In this document: in pieces, positions 35,971 to 44,501 of the stretch
Layout of the letters: every line of letters begins with the position of its first letter
How positions within the stretch are numbered: position 1 is the first letter of the stretch
NCBI GenBank assembly: GCA_015061815.1
Contig: SUVW01000011.1
Span: 20,568-84,567 of the forward strand
DNA: 64,000 nucleotides
Direction of reading: 5' to 3'
Origin: Lentisphaerota bacterium
Lineage (GTDB): Bacteria; Verrucomicrobiota; Lentisphaeria; Victivallales; Victivallaceae
Program-made: the position numbers and the translations under genes
Notes under the pieces: generated by a model
Databases searched by the model: none
What the model saw: only the letters and a program-made list of their open reading frames with translations
Told to the model about the DNA's origin: nothing

Positions 35971-36156
35971 ATGATGAAGCTGCAGAACAGTGGTATTGCC
36001 AATTATGTACACACCGGCGGATTCAACCGGCTGGCCGGACGGCCCAGTGCTCCGGGCAGCTGGCGGCCGGAACGTTACGCCCGCTGGTGGAAACTCTCCA
36101 TAACAGTTATCGGTGCAGCATTTTTATCTGTCGGAACATTTTTTGTACTGTTCTGA
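35971..36156 (+). CDS. Small predicted membrane protein
   Basis: A 61-residue frame starting 4 bases after the M42 stop. It has a Arg/Trp-rich middle (GSWRPERYARWWKLS) and one clear C-terminal membrane segment (ITVIGAAFLSVGTFFVLF). ATG 35971 or 35974 could be used; no strong ribosome site is visible, so coupling is assumed. I recognise no family. It may be real because of the tight spacing and the membrane segment after a basic flank. Confidence 0.5.
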   Translation: MMKLQNSGIANYVHTGGFNRLAGRPSAPGSWRPERYARWWKLSITVIGAAFLSVGTFFVLF

Positions 36157-36201
36157 CAGTTTTATTTCATTTGATCATTTGTAAATAAGAAAGGTTTTAT
36201 T

Positions 36202-37167
36202 ATGTTGGCAGACAAACCGATTGATGAATTATTGAAATATACCGGACGCAATCCCCGGCCGGCCGACTTTGATGCCTATTGGGAACGGGCTCTGGCAGAA
36301 ATGAGAAGCGTTGATCCGCAGTTGGAATTGCGCCCGGCGGAATTCAAATACCCCGGTGTTGAATGTTTCGACCTCTATTTCACCGGTGTCCGCAATGCCC
36401 GGGTCCATGCCAAATTCATGCGTCCGACGAAATTGACCGCCCCGGCACCGGCTCTGCTCATGTTTCACGGTTATTCCGGCAATACCCAGGATTGGATGAA
36501 ATCCATCGCATACGCGGCAGCCGGATTTGTCACAGCTTTCCTCGACTGTCGCGGTCAGGGCGGCAGATCCGAAGATACCGGTGGGCATAAATTCAACACC
36601 TATCACGGCCAATTCATTCGCGGGCTGGATAATGATTCTCCGGATGATCTGCTTTTCCGCCACATCATGCTGGATACCGCCGAACTTGCAAAAATCATCA
36701 TGGGAATGCCGGAAGTTGACCGGTCAAAAGTCGGTGCGATGGGTATTTCGCAAGGAGGCGGATTGACACTGGCCTGTGCTTCGCTGGTGCCGGAAATAAA
36801 CCGCATTGCGCCGGTCTATCCATTTCTTTCCGATTATCAGCGGGTATGGGAGATGGATCTGGCGGTGGGGGCTTATCAGGAATTGAAAGATTATTTCCGC
36901 TGGTTTGATCCCCGGCATGAACGGCAGGAAGAAATTTTCACCCGTCTGGGATATATTGATGTTCATCATCTGGCAGCACGGATCAAAGCGAAAACTCTGA
37001 TGTTCACCGGCTTGATGGATACGACCTGTCCGCCATCGACGCAGTTTGCGGCATTCAATGCGATCACAGCGGAAAAAGATTACATCCTTTATCCGGATTT
37101 CGGTCATGAATTGCTGCCGGATAAAGATGATATAACTTTTACTTTCATGTTAGAAATGCTCGGATAA
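36202..37167 (+). CDS. CE7-family acetyl xylan esterase / cephalosporin-C deacetylase
   Basis: A 321-residue alpha/beta hydrolase of carbohydrate esterase family 7. DFDAYWERAL is at the N-terminus. LLMFHGYSGNTQDWMKSI holds the oxyanion region, and DCRGQGGRSED is the family RGQ motif. GISQGGGLTLACASL holds the nucleophile Ser. GLMDTTCPPSTQ supplies the Asp and FGHELLP the His. It removes acetyl groups from xylo-oligosaccharides or other sugars; without a signal peptide it is expected in the cytoplasm. AAGAAAGG precedes ATG. Confidence 0.93.
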   Translation: MLADKPIDELLKYTGRNPRPADFDAYWERALAEMRSVDPQLELRPAEFKYPGVECFDLYFTGVRNARVHAKFMRPTKLTAPAPALLMFHGYSGNTQDWMKSIAYAAAGFVTAFLDCRGQGGRSEDTGGHKFNTYHGQFIRGLDNDSPDDLLFRHIMLDTAELAKIIMGMPEVDRSKVGAMGISQGGGLTLACASLVPEINRIAPVYPFLSDYQRVWEMDLAVGAYQELKDYFRWFDPRHERQEEIFTRLGYIDVHHLAARIKAKTLMFTGLMDTTCPPSTQFAAFNAITAEKDYILYPDFGHELLPDKDDITFTFMLEMLG

Positions 37168-37189
37168 TTTCATAGAGGGGCAAAAAGTT

Positions 37190-37717
37190 ATGAATAATTT
37201 TGTCACATCCGTACCGGCCCAGGCCGCCGCCAGATGTATAATCGAAACCGCACGTCAACTGGGATTGCTGGATGCCCCGGTCGCAGTTTCCGATGAGCTT
37301 GCCGGAGCAGAAAAAAAACTGATCGTACAGATGTTTCAGGCGATGGATAAGCACATGCAGACTCACGGCAAAGAACTTGCGCCGGATGAAGTGAGTTCTC
37401 TGTTTACTTTTGTTTTCGCCAAAGCTGCGGAAGCGGTCACCAACATGTTCAATCATAAAGAACAGACTTTTGACCTGACCGGAATGTTTGACGGCCGAAT
37501 ACCGCTTTATGCAGATGATGCAGTTACCGCTGAATTCAAATCCTCCCGTTTTCCGGAACTTTGCGCGGCAAATTATTTGGAATTTACAGAAGTTCAAGCT
37601 GATGCGCTGGCCGGATGCGATCCGCTGCTGCTGCTCTTTGAAGCTTTGAAGTGGTGTTTCCGCTTGAGCTGTCACCTGGCGGTAACGGTGGTGGAAAATC
37701 ACCGGAAATTATCCTGA
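37190..37717 (+). CDS. Hypothetical protein
   Basis: A 175-residue soluble, mostly helical protein (VPAQAAARCIIETARQLGLL, IVQMFQAMDKHMQTHGKELA). It has two Cys-containing stretches in the second half (LCAANYLEFT and LKWCFRLSCHLAVTVV). GAGG precedes ATG; it starts 22 bases after the esterase stop and may share its transcript. I recognise no family. Composition and codon use look like the neighbours. Confidence 0.6.
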   Translation: MNNFVTSVPAQAAARCIIETARQLGLLDAPVAVSDELAGAEKKLIVQMFQAMDKHMQTHGKELAPDEVSSLFTFVFAKAAEAVTNMFNHKEQTFDLTGMFDGRIPLYADDAVTAEFKSSRFPELCAANYLEFTEVQADALAGCDPLLLLFEALKWCFRLSCHLAVTVVENHRKLS

Positions 37718-37763
37718 ATCATCCGGTGATCCTTTGAATTTGCCCAGTTTCGGACAAAAAAAA

Positions 37764-37839
37764 TGGTACGCCCGCACGGACTCGAACCGTGGACCCAGTG
37801 ATTAAGAGTCACTTGCTCTACCGACTGAGCTACGAGCGC
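37764..37839 (-). tRNA. tRNA-Lys (anticodon CTT)
   Basis: A 76-base cloverleaf with encoded CCA. Acceptor GCGCTCG/CGGGCGT, D-arm GCTCAGTCGGTAGAGC, anticodon stem AGTGA/TCACT with loop CTCTTAA (CTT at 34-36), T-arm CACGG-TTCGAGT-CCGTG. It reads AAG codons. Confidence 0.95.
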
Positions 37840-37883
37840 ACTTGATATGCTTTGGAGGCGGCCACTGACCGCTTCTTCCTTAT

Positions 37884-37912
37884 AATATACCGCTTGGGAT
37901 GAAATAATGCAA
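37884..37912 (-). promoter_or_regulatory. Promoter of tRNA-Lys
   Basis: On the minus strand TTGCAT (37907-37912), 17 bases, TATATT (37884-37889), about 45 bases before the tRNA. Confidence 0.7.
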
Positions 37913-37993
37913 GCGGAAAACTCTCTTTTTACCTAAAAAAACAGTTGTCTTCTCCGGACAAACCGGAAAATCCGGAGAATTTGCAACTTTTTT

Positions 37994-39181
37994 TCAGTCT
38001 TCGTTCTGCACTCCATTGTTGGAGTAACCTGCTTCATCCATCAGCAATTGCTTGAGTTTGGCCAAAGCCTGATTCTGGATCTGCCGCACCCGTTCTCTGG
38101 TTCTGCCGATCTGCTGACTGACCTCTTCAAGAGTGAGGGTTTTCCCGCCGCGCAGCCCGAAACGCATTTCCAGGATCTTCCGTTCCCGCTCGTCAAGTTT
38201 ATCCAGCAGATCCATCAACCGGAAAACCGATTCGATATCACCGATTATCTGATCCGGGGTCATCGCGTGACGGTCAGGAATAATGTCCTGAAACTCGCCC
38301 TCTTCGCCCTGCTGAATGGGATCATGCAGTGAAATAGTACGCAAATCAGCCAGACGCAAGCCGGAAACAGTACGTTCACTGAAATCCAGATGTTCTGCGA
38401 TCTCGGCATCAGACGGTTCGCGGCCCAGCTCTTCGGCCAGCCGCATCCGGACGGTTTTGATCTTGTTTATCTTGCCGGCAGACTGTACCGGGATACGGAT
38501 AGTCCGGCTCTGATTGGCCAATGCCCGGCGCATGGATTGCTTGATCCACCAGGCGGCATAACTGGAAAATTTAGCTCCTTTGGCCGGATCGAATTTTTCA
38601 ACGGCCCGCATCAGACCGATATTTCCTTCGCTGATAAGGTCAAGCAGCGGCAACCCCAGACCTTTGAAGTCATGAGCAATTTTCACGACCAGACGCAAGT
38701 TGGCTTTGATAAGCGTGGTTCTGGCGATCTCATGCCGTTCAGGATCGGTGCTGTGGATCTCATCAGCCAGGTCGGCCTCCTCTTTCTTGTTGACCAGCGG
38801 TATCTGGGCGATTTCTCCCATATACACCTTCATGGTATCATTTTTGTTGCCGATGAGCAATTTAGCATCAAGCGCGTTTTTTCTGGCTGCATCGACCTCT
38901 TTTTTGGTCCGCAATCTGGGAGTGGCACTGCCGGTTTTGACCACCGGAGAATTCTCCTCATCGATCAGCGGTTTGACAGTTGCCTTGCCGCTGCGGGGAG
39001 CGAACTTGGTCGGAGCGGCGGAAACTTTTTTAATGACCAGTTTGCTTTTGCGCGGTTCGGGATCTGCAGAAATCGCATCGTCTGCATCCGTGTCGATATC
39101 CGGCAGCTGCGGAACTGCAAATTTAGGGGTGAGCTTCACCCCGGCCCGACGGATCTTTCTTACTTCAGATGAATCAGCCAT
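37994..39181 (-). CDS. rpoD: RNA polymerase sigma-70-family factor, primary type
   Basis: A 395-residue sigma factor. Region 1.2 ([20 protein letters not shown]), region 2 ([60 protein letters not shown]), region 3 and region 4 ([36 protein letters not shown] text) are all present. The first 100 residues are basic and low in structure, with no full acidic region 1.1, so it is shorter than the classical RpoD. It could be the main sigma factor or a group 2 factor. GAGGAATTCTG precedes ATG 39181. The TTGnnn/TATATT promoters seen here are what such a factor would read. Confidence 0.85.
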   Translation of the reverse strand: MADSSEVRKIRRAGVKLTPKFAVPQLPDIDTDADDAISADPEPRKSKLVIKKVSAAPTKFAPRSGKATVKPLIDEENSPVVKTGSATPRLRTKKEVDAARKNALDAKLLIGNKNDTMKVYMGEIAQIPLVNKKEEADLADEIHSTDPERHEIARTTLIKANLRLVVKIAHDFKGLGLPLLDLISEGNIGLMRAVEKFDPAKGAKFSSYAAWWIKQSMRRALANQSRTIRIPVQSAGKINKIKTVRMRLAEELGREPSDAEIAEHLDFSERTVSGLRLADLRTISLHDPIQQGEEGEFQDIIPDRHAMTPDQIIGDIESVFRLMDLLDKLDERERKILEMRFGLRGGKTLTLEEVSQQIGRTRERVRQIQNQALAKLKQLLMDEAGYSNNGVQNED

Positions 39182-39577
39182 CAGAATTCCTCCATTATAA
39201 TTTTTCTTACATTATCTCATTATTTATAAAATTTCTTTACCACCGGCAGCGCATTGAGGGAGTCTCCCCCCTCCGGAAATCTGCCATACATCTTCGCGGT
39301 ACTGTGCCGTAACGGTCAAGATGGCTCAATGCATCATTGCGTGGTTGATAAATCACAATCTGTCAACCAGACAACAAACGCGATCACTGCGCCTGAATAT
39401 CAAGTTCCGCGAACCGGGGATATCTCTCAAAAATATCACTTTTTTTTATATTCCGGGCTATAAAAAATGCCATTCAGCGATTATAATATATAAGTGGCAA
39501 TAAAAACAACCGCGAAACATACGGAAATCCCCGTTTACAATTATACGCGATTTAATGAATTTTTCAATACTTGTTTT
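39182..39577. other. Gap between the sigma-factor gene and mfd
   Basis: About 395 bases without a gene. AT-rich text next to the sigma start has several TATAAT-like words on the minus strand. At 39339-39373 there is a weak match to the promoter part of repeat R1 (GCGTGGTTGATAAATCACAA). TATAAT at 39482-39487 probably serves mfd; its -35 is not clear. Confidence 0.4.
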
Positions 39578-42500
39578 ATGAATTGGTTGAAAAAAATTGA
39601 AAATTTTTTATCCGGCACACCGTCCGGCAGTAAAATCACCGCCCCGGTGCCGCCGGAAGTGTGTGCTTTACCGGCATTGAAAATATTGACGGCACACCCC
39701 GGAACCCTCTGTATCACCCTGCCGGATGCCAGAAGTGCCGACCGTTTTTATTCCGATATCAATGAACTTATACGCCTTACCGGACGTCAATGCCACTCTC
39801 TGCTCATACCCGAATGCGGCCGGGGGAAACTGCTCTTCCCCGGGGGTGAGGCCAGACGGGCCAGAGCATTGAACCGGATGCTCAACGAGGAATTTGATCT
39901 GATAATCGGCAGTGTCCACGCCTGGTTCGGACCGGCTCCCCGCCCGGATGAGAGTTTATCCTGCCAGTTGGAACTGCGCAGCGGCATGACCATATCACCA
40001 CAGGAGATCGTTGAAAAACTGGTTCAGCTGGATTATGATGATGAAGTGATGGTTTCCATTGCCGGAGAATTCTCCCGGCGGGGCGGCATTCTGGATATCT
40101 TTTCACCGGCTCATGATGAACCGTGCCGGATCGAATTTTTCGGAGATGAGATCGAATCCATACGCTTTTTTTCACCGGAAACCCAGCGTTCCGGCAAGAA
40201 TGCGGAAGTTTGCCGGGTCATCAACCGGGCGGGGATCACCGCCGGCGGAGCGGCCCAATCGGATGCTTTTGCCTACCTGGAAAATAACAGGAAATTCCGG
40301 ATACTGAATATTTTTCCGGATTCCGGCAGAGAATTGCTCAAAAAATACAGTGTCCCGGGTGCAGATGAGAGATGGGATGCCATCAACGCCGCATACGATC
40401 CGGAAACTTTTTATGAAGTAGATACCGCCGGAATAGATAATTGTCCGGTGTCCCTGCCATTTGCCGCCGCCAATCCGGAATCACTGCCGCAGGCGGCCAA
40501 AATACAGCGGGAATCATTGGAAAAACAACTTCTCTGCCGCCGGATCAAAGATGCCGCAAAAGAAGGTGCGCAAATACTTTTTTCGGTCAATGATGATGAA
40601 GATATTCCGGCACTGCGCCAGTGGTGCATGATGCTCGGCCTTGACCATGCGATGTGGGAATATACCTCATCGGCATTGAATAACGGTTTTTACATTTCCG
40701 GGGAATTACTGTTTCTTACCTCCGGAGAATTGACCGGAGCCGGATTCAAACTGATTACCGGTTCTCAAAACGACACAGAACTGGAGACCATCCCGGAAAA
40801 ACTGGAATCCATGCCGCTGGATAACAGCGAATTCACCCTCACCGATTTCGATGAGGGCGATTACGTTGTCCATGTCGATTACGGGATCGCCATTTACCGG
40901 GGGATAAAACTGCAAACTTCCGGTGGCGAAAGCCGGGAGGTACTGGTTCTGGAATTCCGTGACGGCCAGCTGCTTTATGTATCAATGGTGCAGTGTGCCA
41001 AAATCAGCCGCTATCTCGGTGCCGCCGGCAGAGTGAAACTGCACGCTCTTAATTCCGGCCGGTGGCGCAATGAAAAAGAAAATGCCCGGCTGGGAGTGCG
41101 CTCCTACGCCGCAGATATGTTGAGATTTCAAGCTGTCCGGCAGGCCGTTCCGGGGATAAGTTTCCGGGCAGATGCTCAAGCAATGGCGGCATTTCAACGG
41201 GCTTTCGCTTTCAAAGACACCCGATGCCAGACCCGTTCGACCATCGAAATAAAACGGGATATGGTAAGTACCAAACCGATGGACCGCCTGCTCTGCGGTG
41301 ATGTCGGATACGGGAAAACCGAAATTGCCATGCGCGCAGCATTCCGGGCAGTTTCCGCCGGCTATCAGGTGGCAGTCATTGCGCCGACGACCGTGCTGGC
41401 TCATCAGCATTACCGGAGTTTTTGTGAGCGTTTCAAAGAATTCCCCTACACCATCGAAGTGGTCAGCCGCTTCCGCAGTGCCGCTGAACAGCAGAAAATA
41501 TCAGAAAAATTGCTGTCCGGCGGCATCGATATCCTGATCGGCACTCACCGGTTGTGCGGCAAAACTTTCAGCTTCCGCAATCTCGGATTGGTCATTATTG
41601 ATGAAGAACAGCGTTTCGGCGTGGAACAGAAAGAGCGTCTGCGCCGCTTCCGCGTGGAAGCTGACGTTTTGAGCATGTCCGCAACTCCCATCCCCAGAAC
41701 TTTGTATATGGCTATGGCCGGAGCCAGAGATTTAAGTACCCTTGTCACGCCGCCCAAACTCCGCCTGCCGGTAAAAACCGTCATCGCACCGCAGGAAAAT
41801 GATCTGATCGCTTCCGCGATCCGGGCCGAACTTGCCCGGGGCGGGCAGGTCTATTATCTGCACAACCGCGTGCAGACTATCGACCAGTGTGCAGCTCTCC
41901 TGCGGGAACTGCTCCCGGATGCCAGGATCGCAGTCGCTCACGGACAGATGCCGGAAAATGATTTGGAAGAGGTCATGACCGCGTTTCTGGATGGGAAAAT
42001 CGATTGTCTGGTGTGCAGCACGATCATTGAATCCGGACTTGATGTCCCCAATGCCAATACGATCATAATCGAACGTGCTGACCGTTTCGGACTGGCCCAG
42101 CTGTATCAGTTGCGCGGCCGGGTGGGACGGTGGAAACATCAGGCATACGCTTATATGCTGCTTCCAAAAAATCAACTGGTCGGTTCAACTGCAAAAAAAC
42201 GGCTCGCGGCCATCCGCCGCTGCTCAACTCTCGGTTCCGGATTCCAGCTGGCTCTGCGGGATCTGGAAATTCGCGGTGCCGGAAATCTTCTCGGTTCAGA
42301 ACAATCCGGACACCTCTGCATGATCGGTTTTGACCTCTACTGCCGGCTGCTGAAACAGGAGATCGCCCGGCTGCAGAAAAGCGATAAAAGTGAATTGCAG
42401 AATATCTGCGATGAAAATCTGCTGCCAGATGTCGAAGTGAATATCGACTTCCTGCATCCGGCCCTGACCACCGCTCCCGGCGTATTCAGTGCAGCTATAC

Positions 42501-42847
42501 CACCGGACTTCATCGAAAATGAACGCCTCCGCATCTCCGCCTGTCGCCGGATGGCTGAAATACGTTCGGAAGCAGCATTGGAGGAGTTCCGGGAAGAATT
42601 GCGCGACCGTTACGGACGGCTTCCGGAAGCCGCTGAAAATCTCATCACGCTCAATTTATTGCGGATAATCTGTTCCCTGCGCAATATTCACAAACTTTCG
42701 GTCGTCAACGGCATTGTTTCTCTGCATCTGCCAGGAAACCGGATATACCGCGACCATACCGGAAAACTTCCCCGCCTCGATGCCAGAGACTCTTTCCGGC
42801 TGCGTATCCGCCGCTTAATCGACCTTTGCCGCAAGGCGGGGGGATAA
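39578..42847 (+). CDS. mfd: Transcription-repair coupling factor Mfd
   Basis: A 1089-residue Mfd that removes stalled RNA polymerase and recruits UvrA. A UvrB-like N-terminal region (EIVEKLVQLDYDDEVMVSIA, GEFSRRGGILDIFSP) is followed by the RNA polymerase interaction domain (FDEGDYVVHVDYGIAIYRGI). The helicase domains carry LLCGDVGYGKTEIAMRAAF (Walker A), IDEEQRFGVEQKERLRRF (DEEQ), SATPIPRTLYMAMAGARDLS and IIERADRFGLAQLYQLRGRV. The C-terminal TRCF domain closes the protein. ATG 39578 is preferred because the TATAAT at 39482 lies only 7 bases before an in-frame GTG at 39494. No clear ribosome site is seen. The 3-prime end overlaps the converging channel gene by 33 bases. Confidence 0.93.
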   Translation: MNWLKKIENFLSGTPSGSKITAPVPPEVCALPALKILTAHPGTLCITLPDARSADRFYSDINELIRLTGRQCHSLLIPECGRGKLLFPGGEARRARALNRMLNEEFDLIIGSVHAWFGPAPRPDESLSCQLELRSGMTISPQEIVEKLVQLDYDDEVMVSIAGEFSRRGGILDIFSPAHDEPCRIEFFGDEIESIRFFSPETQRSGKNAEVCRVINRAGITAGGAAQSDAFAYLENNRKFRILNIFPDSGRELLKKYSVPGADERWDAINAAYDPETFYEVDTAGIDNCPVSLPFAAANPESLPQAAKIQRESLEKQLLCRRIKDAAKEGAQILFSVNDDEDIPALRQWCMMLGLDHAMWEYTSSALNNGFYISGELLFLTSGELTGAGFKLITGSQNDTELETIPEKLESMPLDNSEFTLTDFDEGDYVVHVDYGIAIYRGIKLQTSGGESREVLVLEFRDGQLLYVSMVQCAKISRYLGAAGRVKLHALNSGRWRNEKENARLGVRSYAADMLRFQAVRQAVPGISFRADAQAMAAFQRAFAFKDTRCQTRSTIEIKRDMVSTKPMDRLLCGDVGYGKTEIAMRAAFRAVSAGYQVAVIAPTTVLAHQHYRSFCERFKEFPYTIEVVSRFRSAAEQQKISEKLLSGGIDILIGTHRLCGKTFSFRNLGLVIIDEEQRFGVEQKERLRRFRVEADVLSMSATPIPRTLYMAMAGARDLSTLVTPPKLRLPVKTVIAPQENDLIASAIRAELARGGQVYYLHNRVQTIDQCAALLRELLPDARIAVAHGQMPENDLEEVMTAFLDGKIDCLVCSTIIESGLDVPNANTIIIERADRFGLAQLYQLRGRVGRWKHQAYAYMLLPKNQLVGSTAKKRLAAIRRCSTLGSGFQLALRDLEIRGAGNLLGSEQSGHLCMIGFDLYCRLLKQEIARLQKSDKSELQNICDENLLPDVEVNIDFLHPALTTAPGVFSAAIPPDFIENERLRISACRRMAEIRSEAALEEFREELRDRYGRLPEAAENLITLNLLRIICSLRNIHKLSVVNGIVSLHLPGNRIYRDHTGKLPRLDARDSFRLRIRRLIDLCRKAGG

Positions 42848-43471
42848 TTTCACCATCGCTGAAAACAGATTGCCGCCGACAGAATTACCCAGAGTCATAA
42901 GCAGTGTCAGTACCAAAGTGTTGATACTCCAGCGATCCGCCGCTGAAAAGTAATACATGTTGGCAATGCAGTGTTCAAATCCGCTTAAAATAAAGACCAT
43001 CACACAGAGAAACACCATCACCGGACGGCAGACAGGCGGAAGTTTTTCATTGCGGAATGCATCCACCGCTGTAAACATCAATATCCCGCAAAAGATGGAT
43101 AAAATGAATAAACTCAACGGAGAATCAGCCATTTTCCCCTGTACAACAGCATCGACCCGGCTGCTTATATTGCCGAAAGTCCGGCTGTGACGGACCGCAA
43201 ATCCAACCGTAAAGCAACCGGCAAAATTTCCCAGCCAGATCAATAACAATTCCCACAAATAGCGGTAAAAATTTCTGCCCTGAACCACCAGGTATCCGAT
43301 CGCGCCGGTGTAAAGTTTCAATTGAAAACAGACTATGGTCAACAATCCGAATCCGAAAAGAAATGCCCCGGTAACAGCATTGGCCGAACAAAGATAAACT
43401 GTCCCGGCAATACCGATGAATATGCCGGCAAAAAATGCTTCAAGCACTGTTTTTAATACCATCTTGCCCAT
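42815..43471 (-). CDS. Formate/nitrite-family membrane channel
   Basis: A 218-residue FNT protein with about six membrane segments. Family text includes LEAFFAGIFIGIAGTVYLCS, GAFLFGFGLLTIVCFQLKLY, WLGNFAGCFTVGF, LSGFEHCIANMYYF and TLGNSVGGNLF. The conserved His lies in GFEHCIANM. It carries formate, nitrite or other small monovalent acids. GGGGGA precedes ATG 43471. Formate export would suit an anaerobe, but no true pyruvate formate-lyase is in the window; the link is only a suggestion. Confidence 0.88.
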   Translation of the reverse strand: MGKMVLKTVLEAFFAGIFIGIAGTVYLCSANAVTGAFLFGFGLLTIVCFQLKLYTGAIGYLVVQGRNFYRYLWELLLIWLGNFAGCFTVGFAVRHSRTFGNISSRVDAVVQGKMADSPLSLFILSIFCGILMFTAVDAFRNEKLPPVCRPVMVFLCVMVFILSGFEHCIANMYYFSAADRWSINTLVLTLLMTLGNSVGGNLFSAMVKLSPRLAAKVD

Positions 43472-43551
43472 GATTTCCCCCCATTCGTTGTATATACAGT
43501 CCATAAAATACTGCTCTGCGGACAAAATTACAAGTTTTTTACAACAAAAAC

Positions 43552-43580
43552 TTGCAAACTTTTATCCGTTGAACTATATT
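43552..43580 (+). promoter_or_regulatory. Promoter of the Dabb gene and probably tRNA-Leu
   Basis: TTGCAA (43552-43557), 17 bases, TATATT (43575-43580), about 73 bases before ATG 43653. Confidence 0.7.
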
Positions 43581-43652
43581 TTCTGACAAGCCGGATATTT
43601 TTGCTGTGCCGGTTGGATTTTTGGGATGGATCGGATAAATTAAGGTATATAT

Positions 43653-43955
43653 ATGGTCAAGCATATTATTTTGTGGCAGTTGAAAGATGAACTGCAGGGC
43701 AGTGAAAAAATTTCGGTAAAAGCAGAAATCAAAACCGGACTGGAAGGACTTGCCGGACAGATACCGGGATTGTTGGAGATCAAAGTGAATTGCGACGGAT
43801 TAAGTTCTTCCAACGCCGATTTGATGCTCGATTCAACTTTTACTGACTTCGATGCATTGAAAGCATACGCTCTTCATCCCGCCCATGTCGCAGTCGCAGA
43901 TTCAGCAGTCAAACCATATACCAAAACCAGATTGTGCCTGGATTTTGAAGTATAA
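43653..43955 (+). CDS. Dabb (stress-responsive alpha/beta barrel) domain protein
   Basis: A 100-residue single-domain Dabb protein: MVKHIILWQLKDE at the start, EGLAGQIPGLLEIKVNCDG in the middle, and LMLDSTFTDFDALKAYALHP, AHVAVADSAVKPYTKTRLCL at the end. Such proteins form dimers of ferredoxin-like fold, with mostly unknown roles. The tRNA-Leu gene begins 6 bases after the stop, so both may share a transcript. Confidence 0.88.
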   Translation: MVKHIILWQLKDELQGSEKISVKAEIKTGLEGLAGQIPGLLEIKVNCDGLSSSNADLMLDSTFTDFDALKAYALHPAHVAVADSAVKPYTKTRLCLDFEV

Positions 43956-43961
43956 AATAAT

Positions 43962-44041
43962 GCGCGGTTGGTGAAATTGGCAGACACGAAGGATTTAGGT
44001 TCCTTTGCTCACGCGTGCGGGTTCGAGTCCCGCACCGCGCA
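43962..44041 (+). tRNA. tRNA-Leu (anticodon TAG)
   Basis: An 80-base type II tRNA. Acceptor GCGCGGT/ACCGCGC, anticodon stem AAGGA/TCCTT with loop TTTAGGT (TAG), short variable arm, T-arm with GTTCGAGTC. CCA is not fully encoded (ACCG follows). The 3-prime acceptor strand lies inside a perfect 24-bp inverted repeat (44031-44082). Confidence 0.93.
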
Positions 44042-44082
44042 CCGGAGGGGAAATAAAAATTTCCCCTCCGGTGCGCGGTGCG
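44031..44082 (+). terminator. Perfect 24-bp inverted repeat overlapping the tRNA-Leu 3-prime end
   Basis: Bases 44031-44054 (CGCACCGCGCACCGG..., ending GGGGAAAT) pair exactly with 44059-44082 across an AAAA loop. The inner 13 bp look like an ordinary terminator stem, but the outer 11 bp reuse part of the T-stem and the acceptor strand of the tRNA. A T run is lacking after the stem on the plus strand. Confidence 0.6.
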
Positions 44083-44230
44083 CTACAACTTGACGGGTTG
44101 CCTCATAAGCAAAGCTTATTTCGGCTCGTCGATACGCTTCGCGCATCTCCGTCAAGTCCCGCACCGCATAACAAATCTATTCGCAGGTAACAAGTTGATG
44201 TCCCCTCCGGTGCGCGGTGCGTTACAACTT
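44063..44230. repeat. 29-bp direct repeats 139 bp apart downstream of tRNA-Leu
   Basis: CCCCTCCGGTGCGCGGTGCG, then C/TTACAACTT, occurs at 44063-44091 and 44202-44230 with one difference (28 of 29). Between them ACTTGACGG (44088-44096) and CCGTCAAGT (44149-44157) form a further inverted pair, and AAGTCCCGCACCGC (44154-44167) echoes the tRNA T-arm and acceptor. This looks like a small inserted or expanded element using the tRNA end as its anchor. Confidence 0.6.
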
Positions 44231-44498
44231 TCCGGAGAAAAAGCATTTTATCGCTGACGGTATAATCCCAGGAACGCAAAATCGTAAAAACCGGATTTTC
44301 CCGATTAAGTATTTCCACTGAATCCACCCGATATCCCGGGGGAACAGTGATATTGACTGTGCGGGCCTTTTGGAGATAACAACCGATAACCGCTTCGATG
44401 TTTCCATCCCGGAATTTTTGTTGATAAAATTGATCTGCCGGACTTCCCCCGGATCCGGTATATGTGCTGCCAGTATAGCCTAGTTTCCTTTTTTTATA
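44231..44498 (-). pseudogene. Gene remnant cut by the tRNA-Leu repeat
   Basis: On the minus strand a frame of about 88 residues reads as protein (DQFYQQKFRDGNIEAVIGCY, RTVNITVPPGYRVDSVEILN, VFTILRSWDYTVSDKMLFLR) but has a TAG upstream at 44499-44501 and no start. It runs into the direct repeat at 44230, beyond which the text is repeat-derived. I read it as an internal or C-terminal piece of a former gene. The family is not recognised; the upstream hydrolase gene ends 3 bases away. Confidence 0.4.
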
Positions 44499-44501
44499 CT
44501 A

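Noticed and set aside
39494..39577. GTG start for mfd at 39494
   Set aside because: A TATAAT box ends 7 bases before it, so it would lie at or before the transcript start.
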